64,000 bases of DNA from JAKFEE01 sp036675815 (GTDB lineage: Bacteria > Pseudomonadota > Alphaproteobacteria > Rhodospirillales > Magnetospirillaceae), in contig JAKFEE010000015.1 of NCBI GenBank assembly GCA_036675815.1, positions 47,174-111,173 of the forward strand. The letters are read 5' to 3'. Shown here in pieces: positions 8,338-16,896 of this stretch. Below the pieces are notes generated by a model. The model was not told the DNA's origin, made no database searches, and saw only the letters and a list, made by a program, of their open reading frames with translations. Position 1 is the first letter of the stretch; every line of letters begins with the position of its first letter. Made by a program: the position numbers and the translations under genes.

Positions 8338-8947
8338 GGCCACCGGAGTGCTGCTGGCCGGCGGCCTCGGCCGGCGCATGGGCGGGGGCGGCGACAAGCC
8401 GCTCAAGGTTCTGGCCGGCCGGCCGCTGCTCGACCACGCCATCGCCCGCGCCCGGCCGCAGGTGTCGCAACTGGTGCTCAACGTCAACGGCGACGCCGCC
8501 CGCTTCGCCGAATATGGTCTGTCGGTCGCGCCCGATCCGGTGCAGGGCTTCGTCGGCCCGCTGGCCGGGGTGCTGGCCGGCCTGGAGTGGACCAAGGCCA
8601 ACGCCCCGCGGGCCGAGTGGATGGCCAGCTTCGCCACCGACGCGCCGTTCATCCCCGAGGATCTGGTGGCGCGCCTGCTCGAGGCGGTGCGGCGCGACAC
8701 CGCCGACATCGGCTGCGCCATGTCGGGCGGCCGCACCCATCCGGTGTTCGCGCTGTGGCCGGTGCGCCTGGCCGAGGCGCTGCGCCAGGCCGTGGTCGAG
8801 GAGGAGATGCGCAAGATCGACCGCTGGACCGGGCGCTTCCGCGTCGCCTATGCCGAGTGGCCGAGCGCGCCGTTCGATCCGTTCTTCAACGTCAACACGC
8901 CCGAGGAACTGGCGGCGGCGGAACGCCACGCCGCCGAATGGAAATGA
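8330..8947 (+). CDS. mobA: Molybdenum cofactor guanylyltransferase MobA
   Basis: 205-residue nucleotidyltransferase that joins GMP to molybdopterin to give the bis-MGD cofactor used by formate dehydrogenase and related enzymes. The N-terminal LLAGGLGRRMGGGGDKPL motif is the GTP-binding signature, followed by GPLAG and the TDAPF segment with a metal-binding aspartate. The ATG lies within the end of fdhD (ATGACTGA), so the two are translated together, matching the joint need for FdhD and MGD in formate dehydrogenase assembly. Confidence 0.95.
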   Translation: MTEATGVLLAGGLGRRMGGGGDKPLKVLAGRPLLDHAIARARPQVSQLVLNVNGDAARFAEYGLSVAPDPVQGFVGPLAGVLAGLEWTKANAPRAEWMASFATDAPFIPEDLVARLLEAVRRDTADIGCAMSGGRTHPVFALWPVRLAEALRQAVVEEEMRKIDRWTGRFRVAYAEWPSAPFDPFFNVNTPEELAAAERHAAEWK

Positions 8948-8948
8948 T

Positions 8949-8963
8949 GGAGCTCCGCGCTCC
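8949..8963. repeat. Short dispersed repeat shared with 54309-54323
   Basis: The 15-mer GGAGCTCCGCGCTCC immediately after mobA is identical to one end of the 22-bp palindrome at 54270-54322. It looks like a fragment of the same intergenic repeat family. Confidence 0.55.
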
Positions 8964-8967
8964 GGCC

Positions 8968-9213
8968 CTAGGCCCGTCGAAAGAACCGCGGGTCGGCCAG
9001 CGCCAGTAAAGACACGGTAATCGATTCGAACTGATCGTTCTCCTTGCCGAGCTGAGCGTGCGCTGGCTCGGAAGCTAGCTGAAAGATTCGCCTGACGACC
9101 CATACGGCGGTCTGGAATTCACCAATCTTCTTGAAGCGATCACCCACCTGCACCGAGGGCTTCGAGAACACGGATGCTTCTCCTTGTCTGGGAACGGTGG
9201 TGAGTGGCGCCAC
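8968..9213 (-). CDS. Small hypothetical protein, 81 residues
   Basis: Candidate protein with a GTG start, oriented against mobA and divergent from the LuxR-type regulator. The composition looks protein-like: it begins with a polar stretch, then VGDRFKKIGEFQTAVWVV, then an acidic segment and an end rich in Phe and Arg (PRFFRRA). I do not recognise a domain. There is no convincing Shine-Dalgarno sequence, and the region is less GC-biased at third positions than its neighbours, so it could be a remnant or an acquired gene. Confidence 0.5.
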   Translation of the reverse strand: MAPLTTVPRQGEASVFSKPSVQVGDRFKKIGEFQTAVWVVRRIFQLASEPAHAQLGKENDQFESITVSLLALADPRFFRRA

Positions 9214-9337
9214 GTCGGCCGGCGTCTTCTACACCAATCTTTCGATTTGCCGCAAATGGGATTTCTGTATGGACCGACGGGCGAAATGCCCTAGGCTTAC
9301 TACCCTCGGGTGGTTCTCCTTGCCACGAGGAAGAGTG

Positions 9338-9955
9338 ATGAAAGTCCTGCTGGCCGATGATCATGTGCTATTCCGGGAGGGGGTAGGGTACGTACTCGCC
9401 GGGCTGACACTCGACCATCTCGATGTCCTCGAAGTCGGCAACATCGCCCAGGCCGAGCAGGCGATTCGACGCAATCCCGACATCGGCCTGGTCCTGCTCG
9501 ACCTGTCGATGCCCGGTATCGATGGGCTGACCGGCCTGCAGGTACTGCGGCGCCTCGCCCCAGATGTGCCGATGATCGTCCTCACCGCCTCGGAGGACAC
9601 GCGGCATGTTCGCCGCGCCCTGCAGCTCGGGGCGCGCGGCTACATCACCAAGTCATCGTCCAGCGAAGCGATGCTGGCCGGAATTCGTGCCGTGATGGCG
9701 GGCCGCGTCCACGTCAGTCCCAACTTGGACGGGCGCGAGCCACGGGGGCGGGGCGGCGACGTTCTGCGCCAACTGACGCCGCGCCAGATCGACGTCCTGG
9801 GCATGCTGCGCGAAGGGAAGTCCAACAAGGAAATCGGCCGTGAACTCGATCTGGCCGAGATCACCGTGAAGATGCACGTCACCGCCATCCTCAAGGCGCT
9901 CGAGGTGCAGAACCGCACGCAGGCCGCCATCGTCGCCGACCAGCTCGACCTGTGA
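9338..9955 (+). CDS. LuxR/NarL-family response regulator
   Basis: 205-residue two-component regulator. The receiver has the acidic pair at residues 7-8 (ADDH), phospho-acceptor Asp55 (VLLDLSM) and the TA and K positions (VLTAS, YITKS). The C-terminal LuxR DNA-binding domain is clear from LTPRQIDVLGMLREGKSNKE onward. GAGGAAGAG precedes the ATG. It is tail-to-tail with a hybrid kinase, with its TGA directly abutting the kinase stop codon; that kinase is a plausible partner but the arrangement is convergent, not an operon. Confidence 0.93.
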   Translation: MKVLLADDHVLFREGVGYVLAGLTLDHLDVLEVGNIAQAEQAIRRNPDIGLVLLDLSMPGIDGLTGLQVLRRLAPDVPMIVLTASEDTRHVRRALQLGARGYITKSSSSEAMLAGIRAVMAGRVHVSPNLDGREPRGRGGDVLRQLTPRQIDVLGMLREGKSNKEIGRELDLAEITVKMHVTAILKALEVQNRTQAAIVADQLDL

Positions 9956-12208
9956 TCAGGCGGCATGCCGCTGCAACAGTTCGCGCAGACGATCGGGCGC
10001 CACCGGTTTATGCAAGAGCGCGAATCCGCTGTTCTCGACCTCGCTGATGCGTTCCGGCGCGGTGTCGCCGGTCAGCACCACTGCCGGCACCCGCACGCCG
10101 CAGACCCCGAAGACGTCGCGGATCGCCTGGATGCCGGTGCGGCCCTCGCGCAGCCGATAGTCGGCGACGACGGCGCAGGGGCGACGGCCGATCTTGAGCA
10201 ACGTATCGATGGCTTCGTCGGCCGATAGCGCCGCCACCACCTCGTAGCCCCAAGTCTGCAGCATCGACCGCAATCCCACCAGCACCAGCTCGTCGTCGTC
10301 GATGACGACGACCAGGCCGCGGGCATTCGCCTTGACCGGCACCTCGACCACCGGTTTGGGGATGGCCCGCGGCGACACCCGGGGCAGCCCGACCGAAAAG
10401 ACGGTGCCGCGCCCCGGCCGTGAGCGGAGCTCCACCGTGTGGGCAAGCAGGCGCGCCAAGCGGCGGACGATGGCAAGGCCGAGCCCGAGACCCTGCTGGC
10501 GGTCACGCTCGGGGTTGCCCAACTGAAAGAACTCCTCGAACACATCCTCGCTGCGCTCGGCCGGAATTCCCGCCCCGGTATCCCAGACTTCGAGCCGTAG
10601 CTGATCGCCGCGTTGCCGGCAACCAATCAGCACCCCGCCGCTGTTGGTGTAGCGGACGGCGTTCTCCACCAGGTTGCGCAGCAGCCGTTCCAGGAGCACC
10701 GGGTCGCTGCGTGTCCATGCGCGTGTGGCGGCGACGCGAAATCGCAGCCCTCTTTCCTCGGCGCGCGGCCGATACTCGGTGCCCAGCCGCTCGAGCAGCG
10801 GCCCCACGGCGAATTCGGTGACATTGGGCTGGACGACACCGGCGTCGAGCCGCGAAACGTCGAGCAGGCTGTCGAGCAGCAGGCGCAGCGCGTCCAGCGA
10901 TTCGCTCATGCTGGCCACCATGGTGGCTGCCGAATGGCCTTTCAATTTTTCACCGAGCGCATAGGCGAAGAAAAACAGCGATTGCACCGGCTGGCGAAGA
11001 TCATGGCTGGCGGCCGCCAGGAACTTGCTCTTGGCGGCATCGGCGCGTTCGGCGCGCTCCTTGGCCTGGCGCAGGGCATGTTCCGCCTGCTTGCGCCCGG
11101 TGATGTCGCGCAGGATGCCGGTATAGTGCCGCCGGCCGCCGGCCCGCCACTCGGCCACCGACAGTTCCACGGGAAAGACGCTGCCGTCCTTGCGCTGGGC
11201 CTTGACCTCGCGGCCGATGCCGATGATGCGCCGCTCGCCGGTGCGGTGATAGCGGCGCAGATAGCCATCATGGGCCGAACGGTCGGGTTCCGGCATCAAG
11301 AAGCTCACGTTCCGCCCCACGGCTTCGCTGGCAAAATAGCCGAAGGTGGCCTCGGCGGCGCGGTTGAAGGAGACGATGATCCCGGTATCGTCGATGATCA
11401 GGATGGGGTCGACGGCCGTGTCGACCACCGCGCGATACTGCGCCTCCTGGACCAGGCTGCGGCGTGCCACCCGGTAGCGATCGATCAGGGCCAGGGCGAG
11501 GGCCATGATCAACAGGCCCATGACCATCAGGGCGATGCCGGTGGCGAGCATGGGCGGCGCCGACGCCTCGCCTGCGGACCGGGCAACGGCGCCGCCCAAG
11601 CCCGCGGCGCCAGTGGTGGCGTAATGCATGACGACCAATGCCAGCGCCGTCGTCATGCCACCCGTGACCTTCTGCCATGTCGCCAAGGGCCGACGGGCCA
11701 ACCACAACACCGCGGTTGCTGTCGCGACGGCAAGGATCATGGATGCCAGGACAAGCCAACCGTTCCAGCCACTGCTTGCCGCCGCCCGCAGGCTGCCGGG
11801 GCCGAGTTGGTGCATTGCGGCGATGGCCAGGCCCATCAGGGTGCCCGCCACGGCCAGCGTATGCCGGCGGGGCCAGCCCCATTTGACGGCGAACAGGCCG
11901 CCGATCGACGCCGCGACGGCCAAGGCGAAGGCAACGACGTTGAGCCCCAGCCCGTAGTCGCTCGGGCTCGGCGCACGGTAGGTGATCGTCGCGACGAAAT
12001 GCATCGCCCAGATGCCGGCGCCCAAGGCAAGCCCGGCGGCATTCAGCCACATCCAGCGGCGACGTGCGGCGGTGCGGGCGCGTTCGGCCAGGTCCAGTGC
12101 GGTATAGGTCCCCAACGCAGCGATGGCCCACGCCAGAGTCATGAACAGGGGATCGTGACCGGCGACGTTCATGGCGGTCAGGTGCGACCGCCGGTGGCGG
12201 TCGACCAT
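9956..12208 (-). CDS. MHYT-PAS hybrid sensor histidine kinase with receiver domain
   Basis: 750-residue inner-membrane kinase. Residues 15-245 form a seven-segment MHYT sensor with the defining Met-His pairs at 69-70, 132-133 and 194-195, a domain proposed to bind copper and sense a diatomic gas or redox state. A PAS domain covers about 255-375. The phospho-acceptor His402 lies in SHDLRQP, then the ATPase domain (ENAVRYTN, GLGLGLAIVRR) and a C-terminal receiver (ADYRLREG) from about 625. The start is uncertain between the ATG at 12208 (GGGGG directly upstream) and the one at 12172. The receiver may form a phosphorelay with the adjacent LuxR regulator. Confidence 0.93.
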   Translation of the reverse strand: MVDRHRRSHLTAMNVAGHDPLFMTLAWAIAALGTYTALDLAERARTAARRRWMWLNAAGLALGAGIWAMHFVATITYRAPSPSDYGLGLNVVAFALAVAASIGGLFAVKWGWPRRHTLAVAGTLMGLAIAAMHQLGPGSLRAAASSGWNGWLVLASMILAVATATAVLWLARRPLATWQKVTGGMTTALALVVMHYATTGAAGLGGAVARSAGEASAPPMLATGIALMVMGLLIMALALALIDRYRVARRSLVQEAQYRAVVDTAVDPILIIDDTGIIVSFNRAAEATFGYFASEAVGRNVSFLMPEPDRSAHDGYLRRYHRTGERRIIGIGREVKAQRKDGSVFPVELSVAEWRAGGRRHYTGILRDITGRKQAEHALRQAKERAERADAAKSKFLAAASHDLRQPVQSLFFFAYALGEKLKGHSAATMVASMSESLDALRLLLDSLLDVSRLDAGVVQPNVTEFAVGPLLERLGTEYRPRAEERGLRFRVAATRAWTRSDPVLLERLLRNLVENAVRYTNSGGVLIGCRQRGDQLRLEVWDTGAGIPAERSEDVFEEFFQLGNPERDRQQGLGLGLAIVRRLARLLAHTVELRSRPGRGTVFSVGLPRVSPRAIPKPVVEVPVKANARGLVVVIDDDELVLVGLRSMLQTWGYEVVAALSADEAIDTLLKIGRRPCAVVADYRLREGRTGIQAIRDVFGVCGVRVPAVVLTGDTAPERISEVENSGFALLHKPVAPDRLRELLQRHAA

Positions 12209-12250
12209 CCCCCTAAGGAAGTGGCGTATGGGAAATGGCGGTTTGCCGCC

Positions 12251-12700
12251 TCAAAGCCGGGCCTTGGCCGCGGCGAGGCGTCCGAGGGAGGCGGTGACCT
12301 CGTACTCGCTTTGCTTGACGGTACGGCTGACCGGCTCGGGCAAGGTTACGGTCAAGGCTGCCGCCAGGCGGTTCGTCAAATTGGTGTCGGCGGCTTCACA
12401 CTCCTGGATCAGCGACCGGCGCTCGTCCGCGGCGAAAAGGCTCTTCAGGCGCACGAACAGATCGTGCAGGGTCGCGTAATCGGGGTCGGTGGCATGCGGG
12501 ATGTCGCCGAGGCGGCGGTCGAGGGCGCGCAGCTCGGCGGCCAGGCTTCGCCGCGCCGCGGCCATTTCGGCAAAAAGCGCGGCCAACTCACCGTCGTGGC
12601 TTTCGACGACGCGGGCCGCGGTCTCATAGGTGTCGGCCGCGATGATCGACAGGCCGATCAGCTCATTGAGTGCTACTTCCCACTCGTCGCGCAGGATCAC
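12251..12700 (-). CDS. DUF2383-like four-helix protein
   Basis: 149-residue all-helical protein, GTG start, resembling the PA2169/DUF2383 ferritin-like family of unknown function. It is rich in Ala, Glu and Leu, with the pattern IGLSIIAADTYETAARVVES near the N-terminus where a helix of the bundle would lie. Its start overlaps the end of the lipid-kinase gene by 38 bases, so they are probably co-transcribed. The family is often stress-related, but nothing here fixes a role. Confidence 0.75.
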   Translation of the reverse strand: MILRDEWEVALNELIGLSIIAADTYETAARVVESHDGELAALFAEMAAARRSLAAELRALDRRLGDIPHATDPDYATLHDLFVRLKSLFAADERRSLIQECEAADTNLTNRLAAALTVTLPEPVSRTVKQSEYEVTASLGRLAAAKARL

Positions 12701-13604
12701 CGCGGCCTCCCTGGTTGGCCATCAGATACGCTTCCGGCACGATCACCGACACCGCCGCCGGCAGCACATGGAACCGGGCGGGAGTCCAGGTTGTCAACTC
12801 GCCGTCGGTATTGATCGCCCTGGCCCGGCGCGTCGACACGGCGAATTCACGCCCCGACAGGGTGAGAACGCCCTCGACCCGCTTGTGGGTCCCGCGCCGC
12901 AGCGCCCAGAACAACAGCGCATAACGCAGCAAGTGACGCGGCTTCAGGCAGTAGAGATGCAGCAGGTGGTCGTCGATCGCCGCATCTTCGTCCACGGTCA
13001 TGCCGCCGCCGTAGTGGCGGCCGTTGCCGACCGAAATCTGCACCGTCCTCACCCGGATGAGTTCCTCCCCACAATCGATCTCGGCGCGGAAGGGACGCAG
13101 TTGGCGGATGGCGCGGATGGCGGCGATGGCATAGCTCAGCACCCCCCACTTGCGCTTGAATTGCGGCGTCAGTTGGCGGCTAACCTCAACCGGTAGCCCG
13201 ATGCTGGCGACGTTGTAGAACAGCTTGTCGTTGACGCAGCCGACGTCGATGCGTCGCACCACACCCTCGGCCACCACCCGGCAGGCGTCGGCGAGGGCCG
13301 GCGGGATCATCAGGGTACGCGCCAAGTCGTTGGCGGTCCCGAGCGGCAGGATGCCCATGGGCAAGCCGGTATCGATCAGCGCCTCGGCGGCGGCGTTGAG
13401 CGTGCCGTCGCCGCCGGCCAGCACCACCAGGTCGACCTCGTCGCGGTGCGCCCGGATGGTATCGCCGATGATGGCGGCATCGTCGATCGGCATCGCCTCT
13501 GCATCAATGCCGCACCGCTCGAGTAATCCGCCGATCTCGGCGAGGTCCACGAGGCCGCCACGGCAGTGACGGTTTACCAGAAGCAACGCGCGACGCGACA
13601 TCAT
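12663..13604 (-). CDS. Diacylglycerol/sphingolipid kinase-family lipid kinase (YegS-like)
   Basis: 313-residue soluble lipid kinase. The ATP-binding GGDGT motif is at residues 64-68, with the family pattern LPLGTANDLA near residue 95 and a C-terminal lipid-binding beta-rich domain. Substrates in the family include diacylglycerol and phosphatidylglycerol; which applies here is unknown. It heads a two-gene operon with the DUF2383 protein. Confidence 0.9.
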   Translation of the reverse strand: MMSRRALLLVNRHCRGGLVDLAEIGGLLERCGIDAEAMPIDDAAIIGDTIRAHRDEVDLVVLAGGDGTLNAAAEALIDTGLPMGILPLGTANDLARTLMIPPALADACRVVAEGVVRRIDVGCVNDKLFYNVASIGLPVEVSRQLTPQFKRKWGVLSYAIAAIRAIRQLRPFRAEIDCGEELIRVRTVQISVGNGRHYGGGMTVDEDAAIDDHLLHLYCLKPRHLLRYALLFWALRRGTHKRVEGVLTLSGREFAVSTRRARAINTDGELTTWTPARFHVLPAAVSVIVPEAYLMANQGGRGDPARRVGSSTQ

Positions 13605-13657
13605 CCACCATCATTCCCGAAGCGCCGTAACCCCGCCGCCGTTCCTCCTCACCGTCT

Positions 13658-13732
13658 TGCCCGCGGACGCGGGCATCCACTCCGCGGTTCCGCGACGGCG
13701 GCCACGGAATGGATTCCCGCTTTCGCGGGAAT
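13658..13732. repeat. Paired palindromic intergenic repeat (TGCCCGCG / ATTCCCGC type), copy 1
   Basis: The 195-base gap before the MetY fusion holds TGCCCGCGGACGCGGGCA (13658-13675) and ATTCCCGCTTTCGCGGGAAT (13713-13732), both near-perfect hairpins about 40 bases apart. A related pair in reversed order occurs at 44751-44882. No gene is visible in the gap. These resemble REP-type elements. Confidence 0.7.
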
Positions 13733-13799
13733 GACGAGGAAGCGAGCTAACGGCGATTCCTTCACAACGAGAATATATGTAGATTCTTCCATCTTCCCA

Positions 13800-15614
13800 T
13801 TACGCTTGGCTGCGCCGCAAGGCCTGGTCCAGGTCGCGGATCAGGTCGTCGACGGTCTCGATGCCCACCGACAGACGCACCACGTCGGGGCCGGCACCGG
13901 CGGCAATCTGGGCGTCCTCGTCGAGCTGCCGGTGGGTCGTGCTGGCCGGATGGATGATCAGGCTGCGGGTGTCGCCGAGATTGGCGAGATGGCTGAACAA
14001 CTCGACGCCCTCGACGACGCGCACGCCGGCCTGGTAGCCGCCCTTGACGCCGAAGGTGAAGACGCTACCGCAGCCCTTGGGCAGGTACTTCTTCGCCAAC
14101 ACATGGTGCGGCGACGACGGCAGGCCGGCATAGGACACCCATGCCACCGCCGGGTGGCCTTCGAGGAATTCGGCGATGGCCTGGGCGTTCTGGCAATGAC
14201 GGTCCATGCGCAGCGGCAGCGTCTCCATGCCGGTGATCGACAAAAAGGCGTTCATCGGCGCCATCGCCGGCCCGAAATCGCGCAAGGCGACGGCTCGCGC
14301 CTTGGTGGTGAAGCCGAAGTCGCCGAAGGTCTCGTAGAAGGTCAGGCCGTGGTAGGCCGGTTCGGGCTCGGTCATCGACGGAAACTTGTCATTCTGCCCC
14401 CAGTCGAAACGCCCGGATTCGACGATGCAGCCGCCAAGGGAGTTGCCGTGCCCCGATAGGAACTTGGTGGTGGAATGGACGACGATGTCGGCGCCCCATT
14501 CGATCGGCCGGCACAGGTACGGCGTCGCCAGGGTGTTGTCGACGATCAGCGGGATGCCGGCTTCGTGAGCGATGGCCGCCACCGGCTCGATGTCGACGAT
14601 GATGCCGCCGGGGTTGGCGAGGTTCTCGACGAAGATGGCCTTGCAGCGCGGCGTCAGCGCCTTGCGAAAGTTCTCGGGGTCGCTGGGATCGACGAAATGG
14701 CAGGTCCAGCCCAGCTTCTTGAACGACAGGCCGAACTGGGTCAGGGAGCCGCCGTAGAGGTTGCGCGACGCCAGGAACTCGTCGCCGGGCTCGAGCAGGG
14801 TGAAGAAGGTGAGGAACTGCGCGGCGTGACCCGAGGCGGCGGCGCAGGCGGCGCGGCCGCCCTCGAGGGTGGCGACGCGTTCCTCCAGCACCGACACGGT
14901 GGGGTTGTTGAGCCGCGAGTAGATGTAGCCGAAGCTGTGCAGGTTGAACAGCGAGGCCGCCTGATCGGCGTCGCGGAACACGTAGCTGGTGGTCTGGTAG
15001 ATCGGCGTCGAGCGGGCGCCGGTGGTGGGGTCGGGGGCGGCGCCGGAATGCACCGCCTTGGTCTCGAAGCCATAGGCCGGCTTGGCCTGATCGGCAGGGG
15101 CCTCGTCCTTGGCCGGCGCGCGGCCCTGGGTCGGCGCCTGATGCGGGCGCGACGAGATGATGCCCGAATTGACGCCGTACCACGACAACTCGCCGCCGAG
15201 GCGGCCGTACTCGATCTTCGGGCAGCGGTCCATCACCACCTCGAGCCCCGCCGCTTCGGCCCGCGCCGCCGCCGCGTCATGGCGTACGCCCAACTGGCAC
15301 CACAGCACCTTGGCGCCGATGGCGATGGCGTCGTCGACGATGCCGGGCACGGCGTCGGAGGCGCGGAACACGTCGACCATGTCGACCTTGTCGGGGATCG
15401 AGCGCAGGTCGGCATAGACCGTCTCGCCCAGCAGCTCCTGGCCGGCGACGCCCGGATTGACCGGGATCACGCGATAGCCCTTGTCCTGCAAATACTTCAT
15501 CACGAAGTAGCTGGGCCGGTTCCAGTTCTTCGAGGCGCCGACCATGGCGATGGTCTTAACCGTCTGCAGAACATGGCGAAGTTTCGCATCGGGATAGGAC
15601 AGGGGGGCAGTCAT
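13800..15614 (-). CDS. metY: CoA-binding domain / O-acetylhomoserine sulfhydrylase fusion
   Basis: 604-residue bifunctional-looking protein. Residues 1-155 are a YccU-type CoA-binding Rossmann domain (TIAMVGASKNWNRPSYFVMKY); a polar linker follows; residues 180-604 are a PLP-dependent Cys/Met-metabolism enzyme of the MetY type, with PLP lysine Lys384 (HSTTKFLSGHG). MetY makes homocysteine from O-acetylhomoserine and sulfide. I took the ATG at 15614; upstream in-frame codons lack protein-like sequence. The CoA domain might tie sulfhydrylation to acyl-CoA state, which is inference. Its promoter faces the DUF364 gene. Confidence 0.92.
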   Translation of the reverse strand: MTAPLSYPDAKLRHVLQTVKTIAMVGASKNWNRPSYFVMKYLQDKGYRVIPVNPGVAGQELLGETVYADLRSIPDKVDMVDVFRASDAVPGIVDDAIAIGAKVLWCQLGVRHDAAAARAEAAGLEVVMDRCPKIEYGRLGGELSWYGVNSGIISSRPHQAPTQGRAPAKDEAPADQAKPAYGFETKAVHSGAAPDPTTGARSTPIYQTTSYVFRDADQAASLFNLHSFGYIYSRLNNPTVSVLEERVATLEGGRAACAAASGHAAQFLTFFTLLEPGDEFLASRNLYGGSLTQFGLSFKKLGWTCHFVDPSDPENFRKALTPRCKAIFVENLANPGGIIVDIEPVAAIAHEAGIPLIVDNTLATPYLCRPIEWGADIVVHSTTKFLSGHGNSLGGCIVESGRFDWGQNDKFPSMTEPEPAYHGLTFYETFGDFGFTTKARAVALRDFGPAMAPMNAFLSITGMETLPLRMDRHCQNAQAIAEFLEGHPAVAWVSYAGLPSSPHHVLAKKYLPKGCGSVFTFGVKGGYQAGVRVVEGVELFSHLANLGDTRSLIIHPASTTHRQLDEDAQIAAGAGPDVVRLSVGIETVDDLIRDLDQALRRSQA

Positions 15615-15883
15615 GGGCAGAGGACCTTTCGAGACCTGTGTCGTCGCGTGATATGGAGGCGGGATATAGCCCCGACGACCGCAGCCTGGGCCATGCGGTG
15701 CGTCTTGACCACTGGGATTTCGCATCCCGCCACCGTATCGCCACGCACGGGCCCACCCCAAGTCTTTCATTTTTCGCCGGCGTTTGGCGCCATCGGTTGC
15801 GGCGCGCTGGCGCCTCGCTCTTGCATCGACCGGAGGTTCCGGGACACCCTGGCTTTTACGCACCGTAATGAGAGAGGTGGGCA
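15615..15883 (-). other. Long 5' leader / divergent intergenic region upstream of metY
   Basis: 269 bases separate the metY start from the DUF364 start. Read toward metY, the leader contains strong hairpins (GGCGC-cagc-GCGCC, and GGGAT-gcgaa-ATCCC) and two pieces that recall SAM-I (S-box) riboswitches, GCAACC and GGCGCCAAA. The helix layout, however, does not complete a recognisable aptamer. I call it only a structured leader of unknown function. Confidence 0.3.
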
Positions 15884-16735
15884 ATGACGACGACGATTCT
15901 GGGCGAGGCGATTGCGCAATGCCGGGCATTGCTTGGCGACGATTTCGGCGGCGTCACCGTCGAGCGTGCCGTGATCGGTCTGTTCTTCACCGGGGTGAAG
16001 CTGTCCAACGGCATCGGCGGCTGCTGCTACACGCCGATCAAGTCGTTGCCCGAGGCGGTGTGCTGCCCGTCGTCCGCCGCGGCCATGCCCATGCCCGGAC
16101 GGATCCGCGGCCGCCCGGTCGCCGACTTCCTGCGCGACGTGGCCGCGCCGCAGGGCGTGCGACGGGCGCTCGCCATCGCGGTGCTCAACGCCGTGGCCGA
16201 TACCTGCTGGCGCCGTCAGCCGCAGCCGCACTGTCGCCTGGAGACCGGTGCCGACGCCTTCGAGGCCGCCATCATTCCCGAGCGGGCCCAAGTGGTGATG
16301 GTGGGCGCCATCGGCCCCTACCTGAAGGCGCTGCGCCGCAGTGGGCAGCCGTTTCTGGTGCTGGAAAAGGACCCGAGCACCCTGCGCGCCGAAGAGATGG
16401 CGCATTATCGCCCCGCCGCCGAGGCTGCCTCCGTCGTCCCTCAGGCCGGCGTGCTGATCATCACCGGGGCGACCATGGTGACCGATACCCTCGACGAGAT
16501 TCTGGCCCTGGCGCGGCCGGGGGCCGAGGTGGTGGTGGTCGGGCCGACCGCCGGGCTCACGCCGGAGCCGTTGTTCCGCCGCGGCGTGCGGGTGGTGGGC
16601 GGCATCCGCGTGAATGAGCCGGACGCCTTCCTCGATGTCCTCTCCGAAGGCGGCTCTGGCCTGCATTTCTTCGGCAAATCGGCCGAACGCATCACCTTGA
16701 TCCGAGAATCGGCGCCGGCGGGGCTCGCGCGGTGA
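15884..16735 (+). CDS. DUF4213/DUF364 family protein (putative heavy-metal chelation)
   Basis: 283-residue cytoplasmic protein with the N-terminal DUF4213 fold and C-terminal DUF364 Rossmann-like domain (VVMVGAIGPYL near residue 140 and GATMVTDTLDEIL near residue 200). The family binds metals or metal-containing ligands in known structures, but its reaction is unknown. The N-terminal half is unusually Cys-rich (GGCCYTP, AVCCPSS). GAGAGGTGGG precedes the ATG. It is divergent from metY and appears to be a single-gene unit. Confidence 0.8.
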   Translation: MTTTILGEAIAQCRALLGDDFGGVTVERAVIGLFFTGVKLSNGIGGCCYTPIKSLPEAVCCPSSAAAMPMPGRIRGRPVADFLRDVAAPQGVRRALAIAVLNAVADTCWRRQPQPHCRLETGADAFEAAIIPERAQVVMVGAIGPYLKALRRSGQPFLVLEKDPSTLRAEEMAHYRPAAEAASVVPQAGVLIITGATMVTDTLDEILALARPGAEVVVVGPTAGLTPEPLFRRGVRVVGGIRVNEPDAFLDVLSEGGSGLHFFGKSAERITLIRESAPAGLAR

Positions 16736-16896
16736 GCCCTCCGCGGGAGGTGGCCAGGCCAAGCGGATTGCGCTGACGCAACGTGGCGTGCTCCGACATC
16801 GACGTAAACAGGTTGGGGTAAATCGCGCCTCGCGAACGAGCGAGAGAGTCGCACATCGCCCGTCGCCATCGCCGCAACGTCGGAGGATCACGACAG

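Noticed and set aside
6298..8814. An 838-codon open frame on the minus strand opposite the GST, fdhD and mobA genes
   Set aside because: It is antisense to three well-recognised genes, has Arg/Gly/His-rich low-complexity composition and no domain; long antisense frames are expected at this GC content.
10613..12814. A 733-codon plus-strand frame opposite the MHYT kinase
   Set aside because: Composition and position mark it as a shadow of the kinase gene, and it crosses into two other genes.
15615..15883. A SAM-II riboswitch before metY
   Set aside because: The conserved GCUAAAAAGG end and pseudoknot pattern are missing; only weak S-box-like pieces remain, reported separately at low confidence.
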